The position numbers and the translations under genes were made by a program. Shown here piece after piece: positions 1 through 7,832 of a stretch of DNA of 64,000 nt; position 1 is the stretch's first letter, and every line of letters starts with the position of its first letter. The stretch spans positions 558,001 through 622,000 of the forward strand of contig CAXBGS010000003.1 of the NCBI GenBank assembly GCA_963975425.1, in the 5' to 3' direction. Below the pieces are notes generated by a model. It did no database searches and was not told the DNA's origin. It saw nothing but the letters and a program-made list of their open reading frames with translations. The stretch comes from CAXBGS01 sp963975425. Its GTDB lineage: Bacteria; Planctomycetota; Planctomycetia; Pirellulales; Pirellulaceae.

Positions 1-124
1 TCAAAGTGGCCGTTGCACCTGAGAGCACGTTACTGGAGGCACACCTGCCGGCCTAGCAAAGCAGAGCCACTTGTTTGACCCAAGCTTGTTTCGTCTCTGG
101 GTGTACGCCGGTGGCAATCGTTCG

Positions 125-1663
125 CTACGACGCGATTTTCGTTCCAGACGCATCATCAATGAATTTGATGCTCATGCCAAAATCTTTCAGCAGCAGCCGA
201 CTCGTGATTCGGCTGGATTCGTAGATCACCGGCAAACCGCTGCCGGGATGTGTGCCACCACCAACCAGATAAACGCCGTCAATCTCGCGAAATCGATTCC
301 CGGGCCGACGGTGCAACATCTGCCCAAGGTTATGCGCAAGATTGAAGGTCGCCCCGCGATAGATTTGGTAATCATGCTGCCAATCATCTGGCGTGATCCG
401 GTGTTCGAACCGGATACGATCACGAATGTCTCCCAATCCAATCGCACTCATTCGGTCAAGCGTCAAGTCACGAAACGCATCCGCCTCGCGCGACCAATCG
501 ACGTTGGGATGCTGATGGGTCACTGGGACTAGCACGTACAACGTGCTATGTCCCGCAGGGGCCAACGTATTGTCCGTGACACCCGCATTTTGAACATAGA
601 ATGACGGATCACGACTCAGCTGGTGTGTTTTTTCGATCTCGATCAAATTCTGTTCGTAATCCGAACTGATGTGAATGTTGTGATGTGGTAACGATTCGTA
701 GAGCCCTTCGATTCCTAAATACAGCATGAATGTACTGCACGAGAAACGTTTTTTCTCGATCGACCGATCATCCCACTTACCACGTGCGCTGTTGGGTAAA
801 TGGCGAGTCATCCAAGCGGCGAAGTCCGCGTTGATGACGAACGCATCCGCCTCGTAACGCCCCTGCTGGGTGCTGACGGCCATCAAACGCTTGCCGTTCA
901 GTTCGACGGATTCGACCGGTTCGTCCAGCCGAATGTCGACACCCATCGAAGTGGCAATCTCTGCCGTGCGTTCGCTGACACTGCTGCAACCGCCTCGCGG
1001 GTGCCACACGCCATGTTCGTATTCCAAGAATGACAAAATGCTGAACAGACTTGGACACTGAAATGGCGACATGCCCAAGTATTTCGACTGAAACGCGAAC
1101 GCGATGACCAGCCTCGGGTCGTCAAAATAGCGTCCGAGTTCCTTTCCCAAACTGCGTGCCGGGTGCAAGTGTGGCGCCGCACGCATCACCGACGGGCGCA
1201 GCAAATCCAGCGGCGAACGAAAGGGTGATTCCAAGATGGGCCGAAACTTAGCCAGTTTGTCTCGGTTGTCATCCATGTACCGTCGCAAGCTGCCAACGTC
1301 CGACGGCGAGAATTCCGCGATCTGGCGGTCCATCGCATCCATATCCGGCGTACAGTCAAGTGCGCCGCCTTGGCCGAACGTCAATCGATACTGCGGATCA
1401 AGCCGCTGCATCGGAATTTCGTCCATCAGTTCGTACCCGACCGATGCATAGATTTCCGAAAGCACGCGTGGGTACAGAAAGAAAGTTGGCCCACAATCAA
1501 ATCGATACCCGCCGGACTCAATTGCCGAGGTGCGCCCACCGACGCGGTCACGACGTTCCAGAACGGTAACCTCGCAACCGGAATGAGCCAATTGAATCGC
1601 GGTGGCCAGTCCGCCCGGGCCGGCGCCTACAATGACAACTTTGCGAGATGACAATCCGGGCAC
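125..1663 (-). CDS. Phytoene desaturase-like (CrtI/CrtN family) FAD oxidoreductase
   Basis: This 512-residue protein belongs to the CrtI/CrtN carotenoid desaturase family, which dehydrogenates polyenes such as phytoene using FAD. The N-terminus has the dinucleotide-binding fold with GAGPGG at residues 13-18, followed by an acidic-Arg stretch (LERRDRVGG) typical of the family. The C-terminus carries the second FAD signature, GGGTHPGSGLP, around residues 468-478. The length matches CrtI enzymes (about 490-520). The family is clear, but the exact substrate (phytoene, diapophytoene or a late carotenoid intermediate) cannot be told from sequence, and no phytoene synthase lies in the window. It is a lone leftward gene with 160 bp of apparently empty sequence before it. 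Confidence 0.9.
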   Translation of the reverse strand: MPGLSSRKVVIVGAGPGGLATAIQLAHSGCEVTVLERRDRVGGRTSAIESGGYRFDCGPTFFLYPRVLSEIYASVGYELMDEIPMQRLDPQYRLTFGQGGALDCTPDMDAMDRQIAEFSPSDVGSLRRYMDDNRDKLAKFRPILESPFRSPLDLLRPSVMRAAPHLHPARSLGKELGRYFDDPRLVIAFAFQSKYLGMSPFQCPSLFSILSFLEYEHGVWHPRGGCSSVSERTAEIATSMGVDIRLDEPVESVELNGKRLMAVSTQQGRYEADAFVINADFAAWMTRHLPNSARGKWDDRSIEKKRFSCSTFMLYLGIEGLYESLPHHNIHISSDYEQNLIEIEKTHQLSRDPSFYVQNAGVTDNTLAPAGHSTLYVLVPVTHQHPNVDWSREADAFRDLTLDRMSAIGLGDIRDRIRFEHRITPDDWQHDYQIYRGATFNLAHNLGQMLHRRPGNRFREIDGVYLVGGGTHPGSGLPVIYESSRITSRLLLKDFGMSIKFIDDASGTKIAS

Positions 1664-1825
1664 CTTTTGTTAACCATCCGATTCTTCCAACGGTCCCAGA
1701 CACGGCTGGGCCCTAGAGTGTAGGCACGCATCAACCGCGGCGTCGCACAATCCTGGCCGTACGTCCTGCAACAACCTGTAAAAATACGGACCGCGGCTGC
1801 GAAAGATCGGCAACGTCGTGCCGAG

Positions 1826-2590
1826 CTAGAATCCGCCCTCGGTCAACCCTTTTTCGATTTCGCTGCGAACAATCTCTGCGAGCGAAACGTCGTCCGACCA
1901 ATCATCGGAAACATCGCTCCGGTCAGAAAGCAGTTTGGCTCGATTGATCACGTCAGCGACGGCTTCGGATGTCAGCGGATCGATCAATTTGCGACCAGCA
2001 GCGGAATCGTCGGATTTGTAGACAGGCTTCAACACATCCTCGACATCAAACGATGTGACATCGCCCAGTTCGACGGCACGGCGCAAACGGGCCAATTCTA
2101 TTAAGCCAGCTCTCGCTTCTTCGGTGCCCTCACGATCCAGAAAAGCTTCGACGACCCGAAGTTCGCCCCACTGAATGACCGGCAATCGCACCAGACGCTG
2201 CATCACAGCAGCGGCTTGCCAATCTTCGTGGTCGCCTCGCTCGAGTCCCTTCGCAAATTCCTTCAGCTGATCGACGACGTCACGTTTCTCTTCCGGCTGC
2301 AGCCGGCTCTGTTCGACTTGCGGGATGTATGACGCCTCGATGGTGCGCAGTGCGAGTTCGGCGCGTTTTTGAAACAACAACCAAGTTGTAAATCCACACG
2401 CAATGAAGCCAATGATCCCCATCAACAACGTGGCTGCCAGGATCGCAGGCATCCAACCGGGGCCCTCGTCCTGCAGCGTGCTTTCGTCCGTGTCCACGCC
2501 TTGCCCTGCATCGGTTTGGGTGACGCGATCTGAGTCGTCATCCCGATCTGCATCGTCGGGGTGCTCTGGCGGGCTTTGGTCTTCGTTCAA
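1826..2590 (-). CDS. Hypothetical single-pass membrane protein downstream of greA
   Basis: This 254-residue protein has no domain that I recognise. Its first 45 residues are very acidic and rich in Asp, Glu, Gln and Thr. One strong hydrophobic segment follows at about residues 48-73 (starting WMPAILAATLL), and the rest is a helical, charged soluble domain. The likely topology is a bitopic membrane protein with an acidic N-terminal tail. The start is a TTG codon at 2590, 12 bp after the greA stop, with no clear Shine-Dalgarno site. This suggests co-transcription, and possibly translational coupling, with greA. Function is unknown. Confidence 0.75.
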   Translation of the reverse strand: MNEDQSPPEHPDDADRDDDSDRVTQTDAGQGVDTDESTLQDEGPGWMPAILAATLLMGIIGFIACGFTTWLLFQKRAELALRTIEASYIPQVEQSRLQPEEKRDVVDQLKEFAKGLERGDHEDWQAAAVMQRLVRLPVIQWGELRVVEAFLDREGTEEARAGLIELARLRRAVELGDVTSFDVEDVLKPVYKSDDSAAGRKLIDPLTSEAVADVINRAKLLSDRSDVSDDWSDDVSLAEIVRSEIEKGLTEGGF

Positions 2591-2602
2591 TGAGCCGGAG
2601 CC

Positions 2603-3085
2603 TTACAGAAGGTCATTTCGGATGCTGAGAATCTTGTACTTTTGGATTCCGGCAGGGACTTCGATTTCCGCAATCTCACCGACTTTGCACCCCAGCAGCC
2701 CTTGGCCAAACGGACTGGTGATCAAAATCTTTCCTGCGTCGTAGTCTTCATCGCCTGCGCCAACCATGGTGAATTCTTCTTCGTCACCATACGTCAGGTC
2801 CTCAACCGTCACCGTGCAGCCGAACACGACTTCGTCCTTGGGCAACTGAGACACATCGACAATGGATGCCCGCGCGACCTTGTCTTTCAACTCGTTGATC
2901 TTTGCCATCAGCATGCCTTGGTTTTCACGCTGGGCATGGTATTCCGCGTTCTCTTTCAGGTCTCCTTCCTCGCGGGCTTCGGCGATTTTTTCGGTGATCG
3001 CCGGCATCTCCTCATTCTCCAGACGGCTGATTTCCGCCTTGATCTTGTTGTAACCCTCGCGCGTCATCGGCACACCGTTACTCAT
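2603..3085 (-). CDS. greA: Transcription elongation factor GreA
   Basis: The 160-residue product is a GreA-type transcript cleavage factor that enters the RNA polymerase secondary channel and rescues backtracked complexes. The N-terminal half (residues 1-75) is the antiparallel coiled coil, with the conserved acidic tip in AREEGDLKENAEYHAQRE. The C-terminal half is the FKBP-like domain, including the SPFGQGLLGCKVGE segment. Length matches E. coli GreA (158). An intrinsic terminator about 60 bp upstream separates it from yacG, so it probably has its own promoter. A membrane protein gene follows 12 bp downstream. Confidence 0.97.
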   Translation of the reverse strand: MSNGVPMTREGYNKIKAEISRLENEEMPAITEKIAEAREEGDLKENAEYHAQRENQGMLMAKINELKDKVARASIVDVSQLPKDEVVFGCTVTVEDLTYGDEEEFTMVGAGDEDYDAGKILITSPFGQGLLGCKVGEIAEIEVPAGIQKYKILSIRNDLL

Positions 3086-3144
3086 CGCCTATGGCTCCTC
3101 TATTGCCGGAAAGCGTCTAATGCGGGAAACCTCATCAGGCCCCC

Positions 3145-3180
3145 AAAAAAGAAAACCTCTCCTTGGATTGCAAGGAAAGG
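3145..3180 (-). terminator. Rho-independent terminator after the yacG unit
   Basis: Read on the minus strand, a 10-bp stem (one G-T pair) formed by 3180-3171 and 3165-3156 closes a 5-nt loop and is followed by TTTTCTTTTTT. This is a textbook intrinsic terminator. It sits 20 bp after the stop of the candidate small gene that ends at 3201, and 60 bp before the greA start, so it separates the two transcripts. Confidence 0.85.
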
Positions 3181-3200
3181 CTTTCTGGGTGACTTGCTCG

Positions 3201-3410
3201 TTATTGTCGTGATTTCGGCGTCGGATGTAAAGACGTAGGACCGACGCATGTGCATTCTGAACCGGTCGGGTTTCTGATGTTCAGCCCTGACCGCTGCGTT
3301 TCACAGATCGCTTTTTCGTCGGCGTTCATTTGACATTGGGCGAGTGACATTTGGCAAGCATCCTTGCATTGCCCCCCCTGCGTTGCCGACCACCGGTCGG
3401 GCTCGGTCAA
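3201..3410 (-). CDS. Candidate small cysteine-rich protein coupled to yacG
   Basis: This is a 69-codon reading frame starting with a TTG that overlaps the yacG stop codon as TTGA, the same arrangement seen at cydA-cydB and thyA-folA here. The predicted peptide has six cysteines, at residues 15, 19, 26, 36, 53 and 55. They include a C-x3-C-x6-C run in a helical-looking segment. It has no signal peptide or membrane segment. The frame ends 20 bp before a strong terminator, so it fills the space between yacG and the transcript end. I recognise no family. The alternative is that it is only an open frame in a 3' untranslated region. Confidence 0.4.
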   Translation of the reverse strand: MTEPDRWSATQGGQCKDACQMSLAQCQMNADEKAICETQRSGLNIRNPTGSECTCVGPTSLHPTPKSRQ

Positions 3411-3631
3411 CTGTCGAACAGCTGATCACGCTCCTCCACCGGAACATCGCCCGGATCGCCCTCGTGTGGCACACCGATTTCTTCATCCAGCCAGCGCCCC
3501 AGGTCCACCATCTGACACCGCTGACTGCAAAAGGGCGGAACTTCGGTCTCGTCGATCAAGAAGCGTCGGCCGCATGTCGAACACACCATCGCGTCGGGGT
3601 CTCGCTGAGATGCCGATGAAAACGAGGTCAT
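3407..3631 (-). CDS. yacG: YacG-like zinc-binding DNA gyrase inhibitor
   Basis: This small zinc protein (74 residues) matches YacG, which binds GyrB and inhibits DNA gyrase in E. coli. The four zinc-ligand cysteines are at residues 17, 20, 35 and 39, in the pattern C-x2-C-x14-C-x3-C. The family's DLGRWLDE segment follows directly. An AAGGAG ribosome site lies a few bases before the ATG, supporting this start. Its stop overlaps a TTG that could start a small cysteine-rich gene. A terminator lies about 230 bp downstream. Confidence 0.9.
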   Translation of the reverse strand: MTSFSSASQRDPDAMVCSTCGRRFLIDETEVPPFCSQRCQMVDLGRWLDEEIGVPHEGDPGDVPVEERDQLFDS

Positions 3632-3815
3632 GATTCAAGTCTCCTTTGCCAGCTTGAAACGCTGAGGGGTGGCGGGCACAAATCGCCATCGAAAAATGGG
3701 GGTTGGTTCGGTCGTGTCGTCGCAGACGATTTGTCGGCGGTGGCCAGCTTCAGCCAATCCATCTCTTGGAACGCCTGATTTTCGCAGAAACGAATTTGAT
3801 CGCCGCCGACCACGC

Positions 3816-4616
3816 TTACCGCGACAACATCAATAGTAAGTCTCGAATCTGTTCATGGACATCCGTCGTCGCACTCACAACCAACACGCGACGGAGCGCA
3901 AAGTATTGTATCGTGCCGGGCCCACCACGCTGCGTCCAAAATTCCGGCGCGACCACTTGCTGGATCAACTCGATCAGTTGCCAGCCGTTGTCAAAAGCAC
4001 CCCCAGCGGCGAAACCGTTGTATCGCACCGATCTGCGATGGGTCGGGGACACTCGGTTCGACCCGGTGGAGGCATCTGTGGCGACGTCGCCGATTACGGT
4101 TGGATCATCATCGCTATCAAGATTCCTGGTCAACATCGCGACGTTTGCGGTCAACGCGGCCTCGACGTCACGCGTCAGATGCTCCGGCCGTTGGATATCA
4201 TTGCGTTTCAGGATCGCTTGCTGTCGGCGGGATTCGGTGAGCAATCGTCGGCGGATTTTTGACGCGTCTTGCTTTAACATTTCGCTGGATCCGTAACGCG
4301 AGTCCGACCGCAGCCGCACGTAAAAGTCGCAAAGCGCCAGCGTCGCCTGTTCGCGATGGGATTCGTTTCCAGCCGTCGCCTGCAGTCTCAGCAACTCACG
4401 GGTGCAATGACGCAGCGATGTCAATGAAACCTCACGGGTCGCCGATCCGTCCGCCATGAGGTTTGTGGCCAATAGCAATGCGATCACGGTCGGCGCGAGG
4501 CTCTGCGTGCGGTAACCGGTGGATACGAAACGGGGCCTTGCATTTCCGACATCATGCGGGGTCGCTGATGTTAGAATGATCGGTTGACCAATGTCCGCTA
4601 AAGAGTCATGACTCAT
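3816..4616 (-). CDS. Hypothetical secreted protein, helical
   Basis: This 266-residue protein is read from the ATG at 4616. The frame is open further upstream to 4793, but that part is basic, non-hydrophobic and lies under the opposite-strand gene. From the chosen start a weak signal-like segment (LAPTVIALLLATNLMADGSA) lies near residues 40-60. The remainder is charged and helix-rich, with several Arg-rich stretches. The C-terminal 60 residues (VLVVSATTDVHEQIRDLLLMLSR) resemble the secretin/NolW-type short alpha-beta repeat seen in many planctomycete secreted proteins, but that is only a resemblance. It lies head-to-head with the aspartic protease gene. Function is unknown. Confidence 0.65.
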   Translation of the reverse strand: MSHDSLADIGQPIILTSATPHDVGNARPRFVSTGYRTQSLAPTVIALLLATNLMADGSATREVSLTSLRHCTRELLRLQATAGNESHREQATLALCDFYVRLRSDSRYGSSEMLKQDASKIRRRLLTESRRQQAILKRNDIQRPEHLTRDVEAALTANVAMLTRNLDSDDDPTVIGDVATDASTGSNRVSPTHRRSVRYNGFAAGGAFDNGWQLIELIQQVVAPEFWTQRGGPGTIQYFALRRVLVVSATTDVHEQIRDLLLMLSR

Positions 4617-5871
4617 GCCCGTCTCTGCCTTTCGCGATTCGATCACCCACGATTGCCGTCTCGCGATCACGCACCGCTTGGACGCACCGAAACGTCTCGA
4701 TTCGATTGTATCGTTTCGCCACAACCGAGCGATTACGATACGCCGAATTCGATTGATTTGCGTTGCCGCCTTCGTTGTGATCGGTGTCAACAAGGCTAGC
4801 GAATCGCGTGCCGATCAGCCATCGGACCCGTCGGACACTTCCTCGGCAGCGGCACAAACCACAACGGCAAAATACAGTCCCGAAGTTGTGACCAAGGCGG
4901 AAAGCATTTTGCAAGATGCGGGTCTCAAACGGACTGGACGAGTATTTCAATCCACCGAGACAGCAACAATCTCGCGCGCCTTGAGTTCGCTCAATCGAAC
5001 CTCGCGAGAACTGCGTTTGGTGCACAAGGACTGGGTCGAGGCCGCGACGAGAGTCTCGAAGATTGGTCACGAGCTAAAACGACTGAATTTGCAAGACGGC
5101 GAATACAACCTGCAACTTGCTCGCGTTGCAGGCGTCAATACCGCCGCGAACAATCGACTGGTCGGCTTGATCAATGCAACGCGGGCCAAGATGAAAGCAC
5201 TCCGCGACGAAGAAAACGTGGCCAAGGAGGCTGCGGCGAAAAAGAGAGCAGCGTTGAACGTTGCCGAGTCAGAATTCGCGACCATCGTCTTGGCTATCCG
5301 CAGCGACTACCGCGACTTGGAAGAGGAACTTCGCGAATCCTTGCAGGCGCAGGATGTTCAGACCGCGATCAAAGTCATGTCGGCGAATTTTCAAACCGGT
5401 GACGACTGGACCGCCAGCCGGATTCTGGCGGCGCTTGACAAGAGAATCGTGCGGATCGAACAACAAATCTTCAGCGAATCGATCCCGCTGCAATTTGCGG
5501 ACAACGGATCGCTATACGTCAATGTCGTCGTCGGTAGCAAAACGGCTCGCATGGTCGTTGATAGCGGAGCAACGTTGATCAGCTTGCCGGCACGGACCGC
5601 GGCCGAATTGGGCATCAAAATTCCCGCCGACGCGCCCAAGCTAAATTTGGTACTGGCCGACGGACGCACCATCCCCGCCCGCCGCGTCACGTTGGACAAA
5701 GTCCGTGTCGGACAATTCGAAGCGGAAGAAGTCGATGCAGCCATTTTGGACGCATCGGCCATCGGGTCACAGCCACTGCTGGGAATGAGCTACCTGGGCA
5801 ACTTTAAGTTCGAAATCAACACACCCGAGAAGAGTTTGAAAATGCTGAGGGTTGCTGCGGAAGAACTATGA
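4615..5871 (+). CDS. Retropepsin-like aspartic protease with N-terminal coiled coil
   Basis: This protein of up to 418 residues has a signal-like segment at about residues 43-60 (RRIRLICVAAFVVIGV). A long charged helical, probably coiled-coil region follows (about 100-250), and then a C-terminal single-lobe aspartic protease domain (about 285-418). The catalytic motif DSGAT is at 316-320, after a hydrophobic strand (ARMVV). The later LLGMSYLG segment fits the conserved Gly-containing strand of clan AA proteases, which work as dimers. The first 42 residues make an unusually long n-region, so an in-frame TTG at 4678 may be the real start. Its stop overlaps the convergent lipoprotein gene by 6 bp. 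It is probably periplasmic, and the substrate is unknown. Confidence 0.85.
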   Translation: MPVSAFRDSITHDCRLAITHRLDAPKRLDSIVSFRHNRAITIRRIRLICVAAFVVIGVNKASESRADQPSDPSDTSSAAAQTTTAKYSPEVVTKAESILQDAGLKRTGRVFQSTETATISRALSSLNRTSRELRLVHKDWVEAATRVSKIGHELKRLNLQDGEYNLQLARVAGVNTAANNRLVGLINATRAKMKALRDEENVAKEAAAKKRAALNVAESEFATIVLAIRSDYRDLEEELRESLQAQDVQTAIKVMSANFQTGDDWTASRILAALDKRIVRIEQQIFSESIPLQFADNGSLYVNVVVGSKTARMVVDSGATLISLPARTAAELGIKIPADAPKLNLVLADGRTIPARRVTLDKVRVGQFEAEEVDAAILDASAIGSQPLLGMSYLGNFKFEINTPEKSLKMLRVAAEEL

Positions 5872-6813
5872 ACTTGATTCGTTCGTTACAAACCAACCTT
5901 CCGGCGGTTCGGGCAAACCAAACGATTCATGATAGTCACGTTGCCTCAGTTCGATCCACACCATCGTCTGCTTGTGCAATTTGGTTGGATGTCGCCGAAT
6001 GGCAAGACGTGCGAGTTCTTTCGCACGCGAAAAATTCTGTGCCGCGGCTTCGGCGATTGCCAAATTGTGAAGTGCTGCAACTTGCACCGGATTGCGATCA
6101 ACAATTTCTGACCAGATTTGCCGGGCTTTGCCCCATTCGCCACGCATCGCGGCCAGGTTGCCCTCGCGGACACGCTTGCTGCCAGGCAACAAGTACGGTA
6201 TTTCCAGCTGAATGCGATCGCGTGAGACGGTCGGTGTGAATAACCCGAACGTTTCTCGCACCGCTGCGGTGGTCAGCACTTGCTGCCGATCGGTCAGCAT
6301 CGCAAGATCGGGATATCGCTCGATCGCTGATTCATAGTCAACGACGACGGGCCGGCCACCGGCGGATTGCCGATCCGTCAATGATACGAGCCGCCACGAG
6401 AGCGAGAGGTTGCTTTCGTTTTGCTTCGAGCCGGTCGGATTGGAAGCCTGCAGGACTCGACCGTGAAGCATAAAATCGAAGCCTTCACGACGTGCGACAG
6501 CCGCCAACGCGACATCGCTTGGTTGCTCGTCGACAAAATTGACTAATTGGATTTGAGTTTTCGGCTGCAATTCGCTGGCCGCCACCATCTTCACCGTCCG
6601 CCCCGGATCGCTGGGAGCCTCGGCGATGACCCCGCTGCTGATTGCTTCGGAAATATCATCAGGGCCAGAAACCTGTGCGACTGCGACCGATTTGCCGACG
6701 GTCGATTCCAGTGTCGGCGGTTGCCAGACGTGAATCGGGACGCCCATCCGACAACCGGATAGGATCGTCGCCGACGCGAACAACATTACGGTAGGAATAT
6801 ATTTCTTGACCAT
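5866..6813 (-). CDS. Lipoprotein with TPR-like C-terminus
   Basis: Starting from the ATG at 6813 this is a 315-residue lipoprotein. It begins MVKKYIPTVMLF and has a lipobox ILSGC at residues 17-21. The frame extends 11 codons further upstream, but this start gives a proper signal peptide. The middle has alternating strands and helices and resembles proteins that probe cellular state such as GNA1162-type lipoproteins, but I cannot assign it. Around residues 240-285 a helix-turn-helix run (AALHNLAIAEAAAQNFSRA) looks like one TPR unit. It is the last gene of a leftward run (cydAB, lactate permease, dehydrogenase), 58 bp after the dehydrogenase. Function is unknown. Confidence 0.8.
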   Translation of the reverse strand: MVKKYIPTVMLFASATILSGCRMGVPIHVWQPPTLESTVGKSVAVAQVSGPDDISEAISSGVIAEAPSDPGRTVKMVAASELQPKTQIQLVNFVDEQPSDVALAAVARREGFDFMLHGRVLQASNPTGSKQNESNLSLSWRLVSLTDRQSAGGRPVVVDYESAIERYPDLAMLTDRQQVLTTAAVRETFGLFTPTVSRDRIQLEIPYLLPGSKRVREGNLAAMRGEWGKARQIWSEIVDRNPVQVAALHNLAIAEAAAQNFSRAKELARLAIRRHPTKLHKQTMVWIELRQRDYHESFGLPEPPEGWFVTNESSS

Positions 6814-6871
6814 CATGCCCGTTCCGATACCGACATCGGTCGGCAAGCGTCAAGACGAAAATGGCCTCATG

Positions 6872-7792
6872 CTATCGCTGACGCCAATCAAAACCCGACA
6901 TTTCCGCCAGCGCCAATGTCAGTGCATGCGTCCCATTTTTGGCCCACCCCTTGGACTGCACCGATTGATACAACTGCTCGGCCAGCGCCAAACCGGGCAT
7001 ACACAGGCCCAAGCGGCGACTTTCGGCCAACGCGATCCCCATGTCTTTGACAAAGTGTTCGACGAAAAATCCTGGATCAAAATTGTTGTCGATGATCCGC
7101 GGTCCCAAATTCGTCAACGACCAACTGCCCGCAGCACCGGACCCGACAGATTTCAACACGGTCGGTAAATCCAATCCGGCACGGTGGCCGTAAACGAGCG
7201 CTTCGCAGACGCCAACCATCCCGGCCGCGATCAATGTCTGATTTACCATCTTGGTATGTTGGCCGGCACCGGCGGGGCCTTGATGAACGATCGTTTTTCC
7301 CATCGCTTCCCAGCAAGGCTGCAGCGCGTCGACGATTTCTTTTTGGCCTCCGATCATGATCGACAGGATGCCTTCTTTCGCGCCCTTGTCGCCACCAGAA
7401 ACCGGCGCGTCCAGAGAGTGAACTCCCTTGGCTTGCGCCATTTCGGCAATCTCGACGGCCAGCGAAGGTTCGCTTGTGGTCATGTCGACAATCACGTTGC
7501 CCGATTCGCAACCGGCCAAGACGCCCGAATCTTCACACAGCAAGACCTGTCGCACGTCGCGAGGAAATCCAACGATCGAGAAAATGACGTCGGATTGTTC
7601 GGCGACGGCACGAGGCGAATCGGCCCAGATCGCACCTTGATCGACCAACGCCTTCGCCTTTTCTGCCGTGCGAGTGAACACCGTGGTCCGAAAACCTGCG
7701 GAAAGAAGGTGACCGCACATGCTGGCGCCCATCACTCCTGTTCCAATCCAACCAATGCGTGTCTCTGATGGCGAAATCGTTGGCGTCGACAT
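6872..7792 (-). CDS. NAD(P)-dependent beta-hydroxyacid dehydrogenase (GarR/HIBADH family)
   Basis: This 306-residue enzyme belongs to the beta-hydroxyacid dehydrogenases, which include tartronate semialdehyde reductase, 3-hydroxyisobutyrate dehydrogenase and succinic semialdehyde reductase. The N-terminal Rossmann motif GTGVMG is at residues 17-22. The substrate-binding signature DAPVSGG is at 128-134, and the catalytic lysine is K181 in TKMVNQT. The C-terminal all-helical domain is complete. The preferred substrate cannot be decided by sequence alone. It lies 40 bp after the lactate permease gene on the same strand, which hints at shared hydroxyacid metabolism, though this is only positional. 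Confidence 0.9.
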   Translation of the reverse strand: MSTPTISPSETRIGWIGTGVMGASMCGHLLSAGFRTTVFTRTAEKAKALVDQGAIWADSPRAVAEQSDVIFSIVGFPRDVRQVLLCEDSGVLAGCESGNVIVDMTTSEPSLAVEIAEMAQAKGVHSLDAPVSGGDKGAKEGILSIMIGGQKEIVDALQPCWEAMGKTIVHQGPAGAGQHTKMVNQTLIAAGMVGVCEALVYGHRAGLDLPTVLKSVGSGAAGSWSLTNLGPRIIDNNFDPGFFVEHFVKDMGIALAESRRLGLCMPGLALAEQLYQSVQSKGWAKNGTHALTLALAEMSGFDWRQR

Positions 7793-7832
7793 GTCGATAA
7801 CTTCAATCGAGTATTAGTGAGCAAGAAACGAA

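Noticed and set aside
2642..3238. 198-codon plus-strand frame over greA
   Set aside because: It lies antiparallel over a clear greA gene, has no ribosome site, and its composition follows from the third codon positions of greA.
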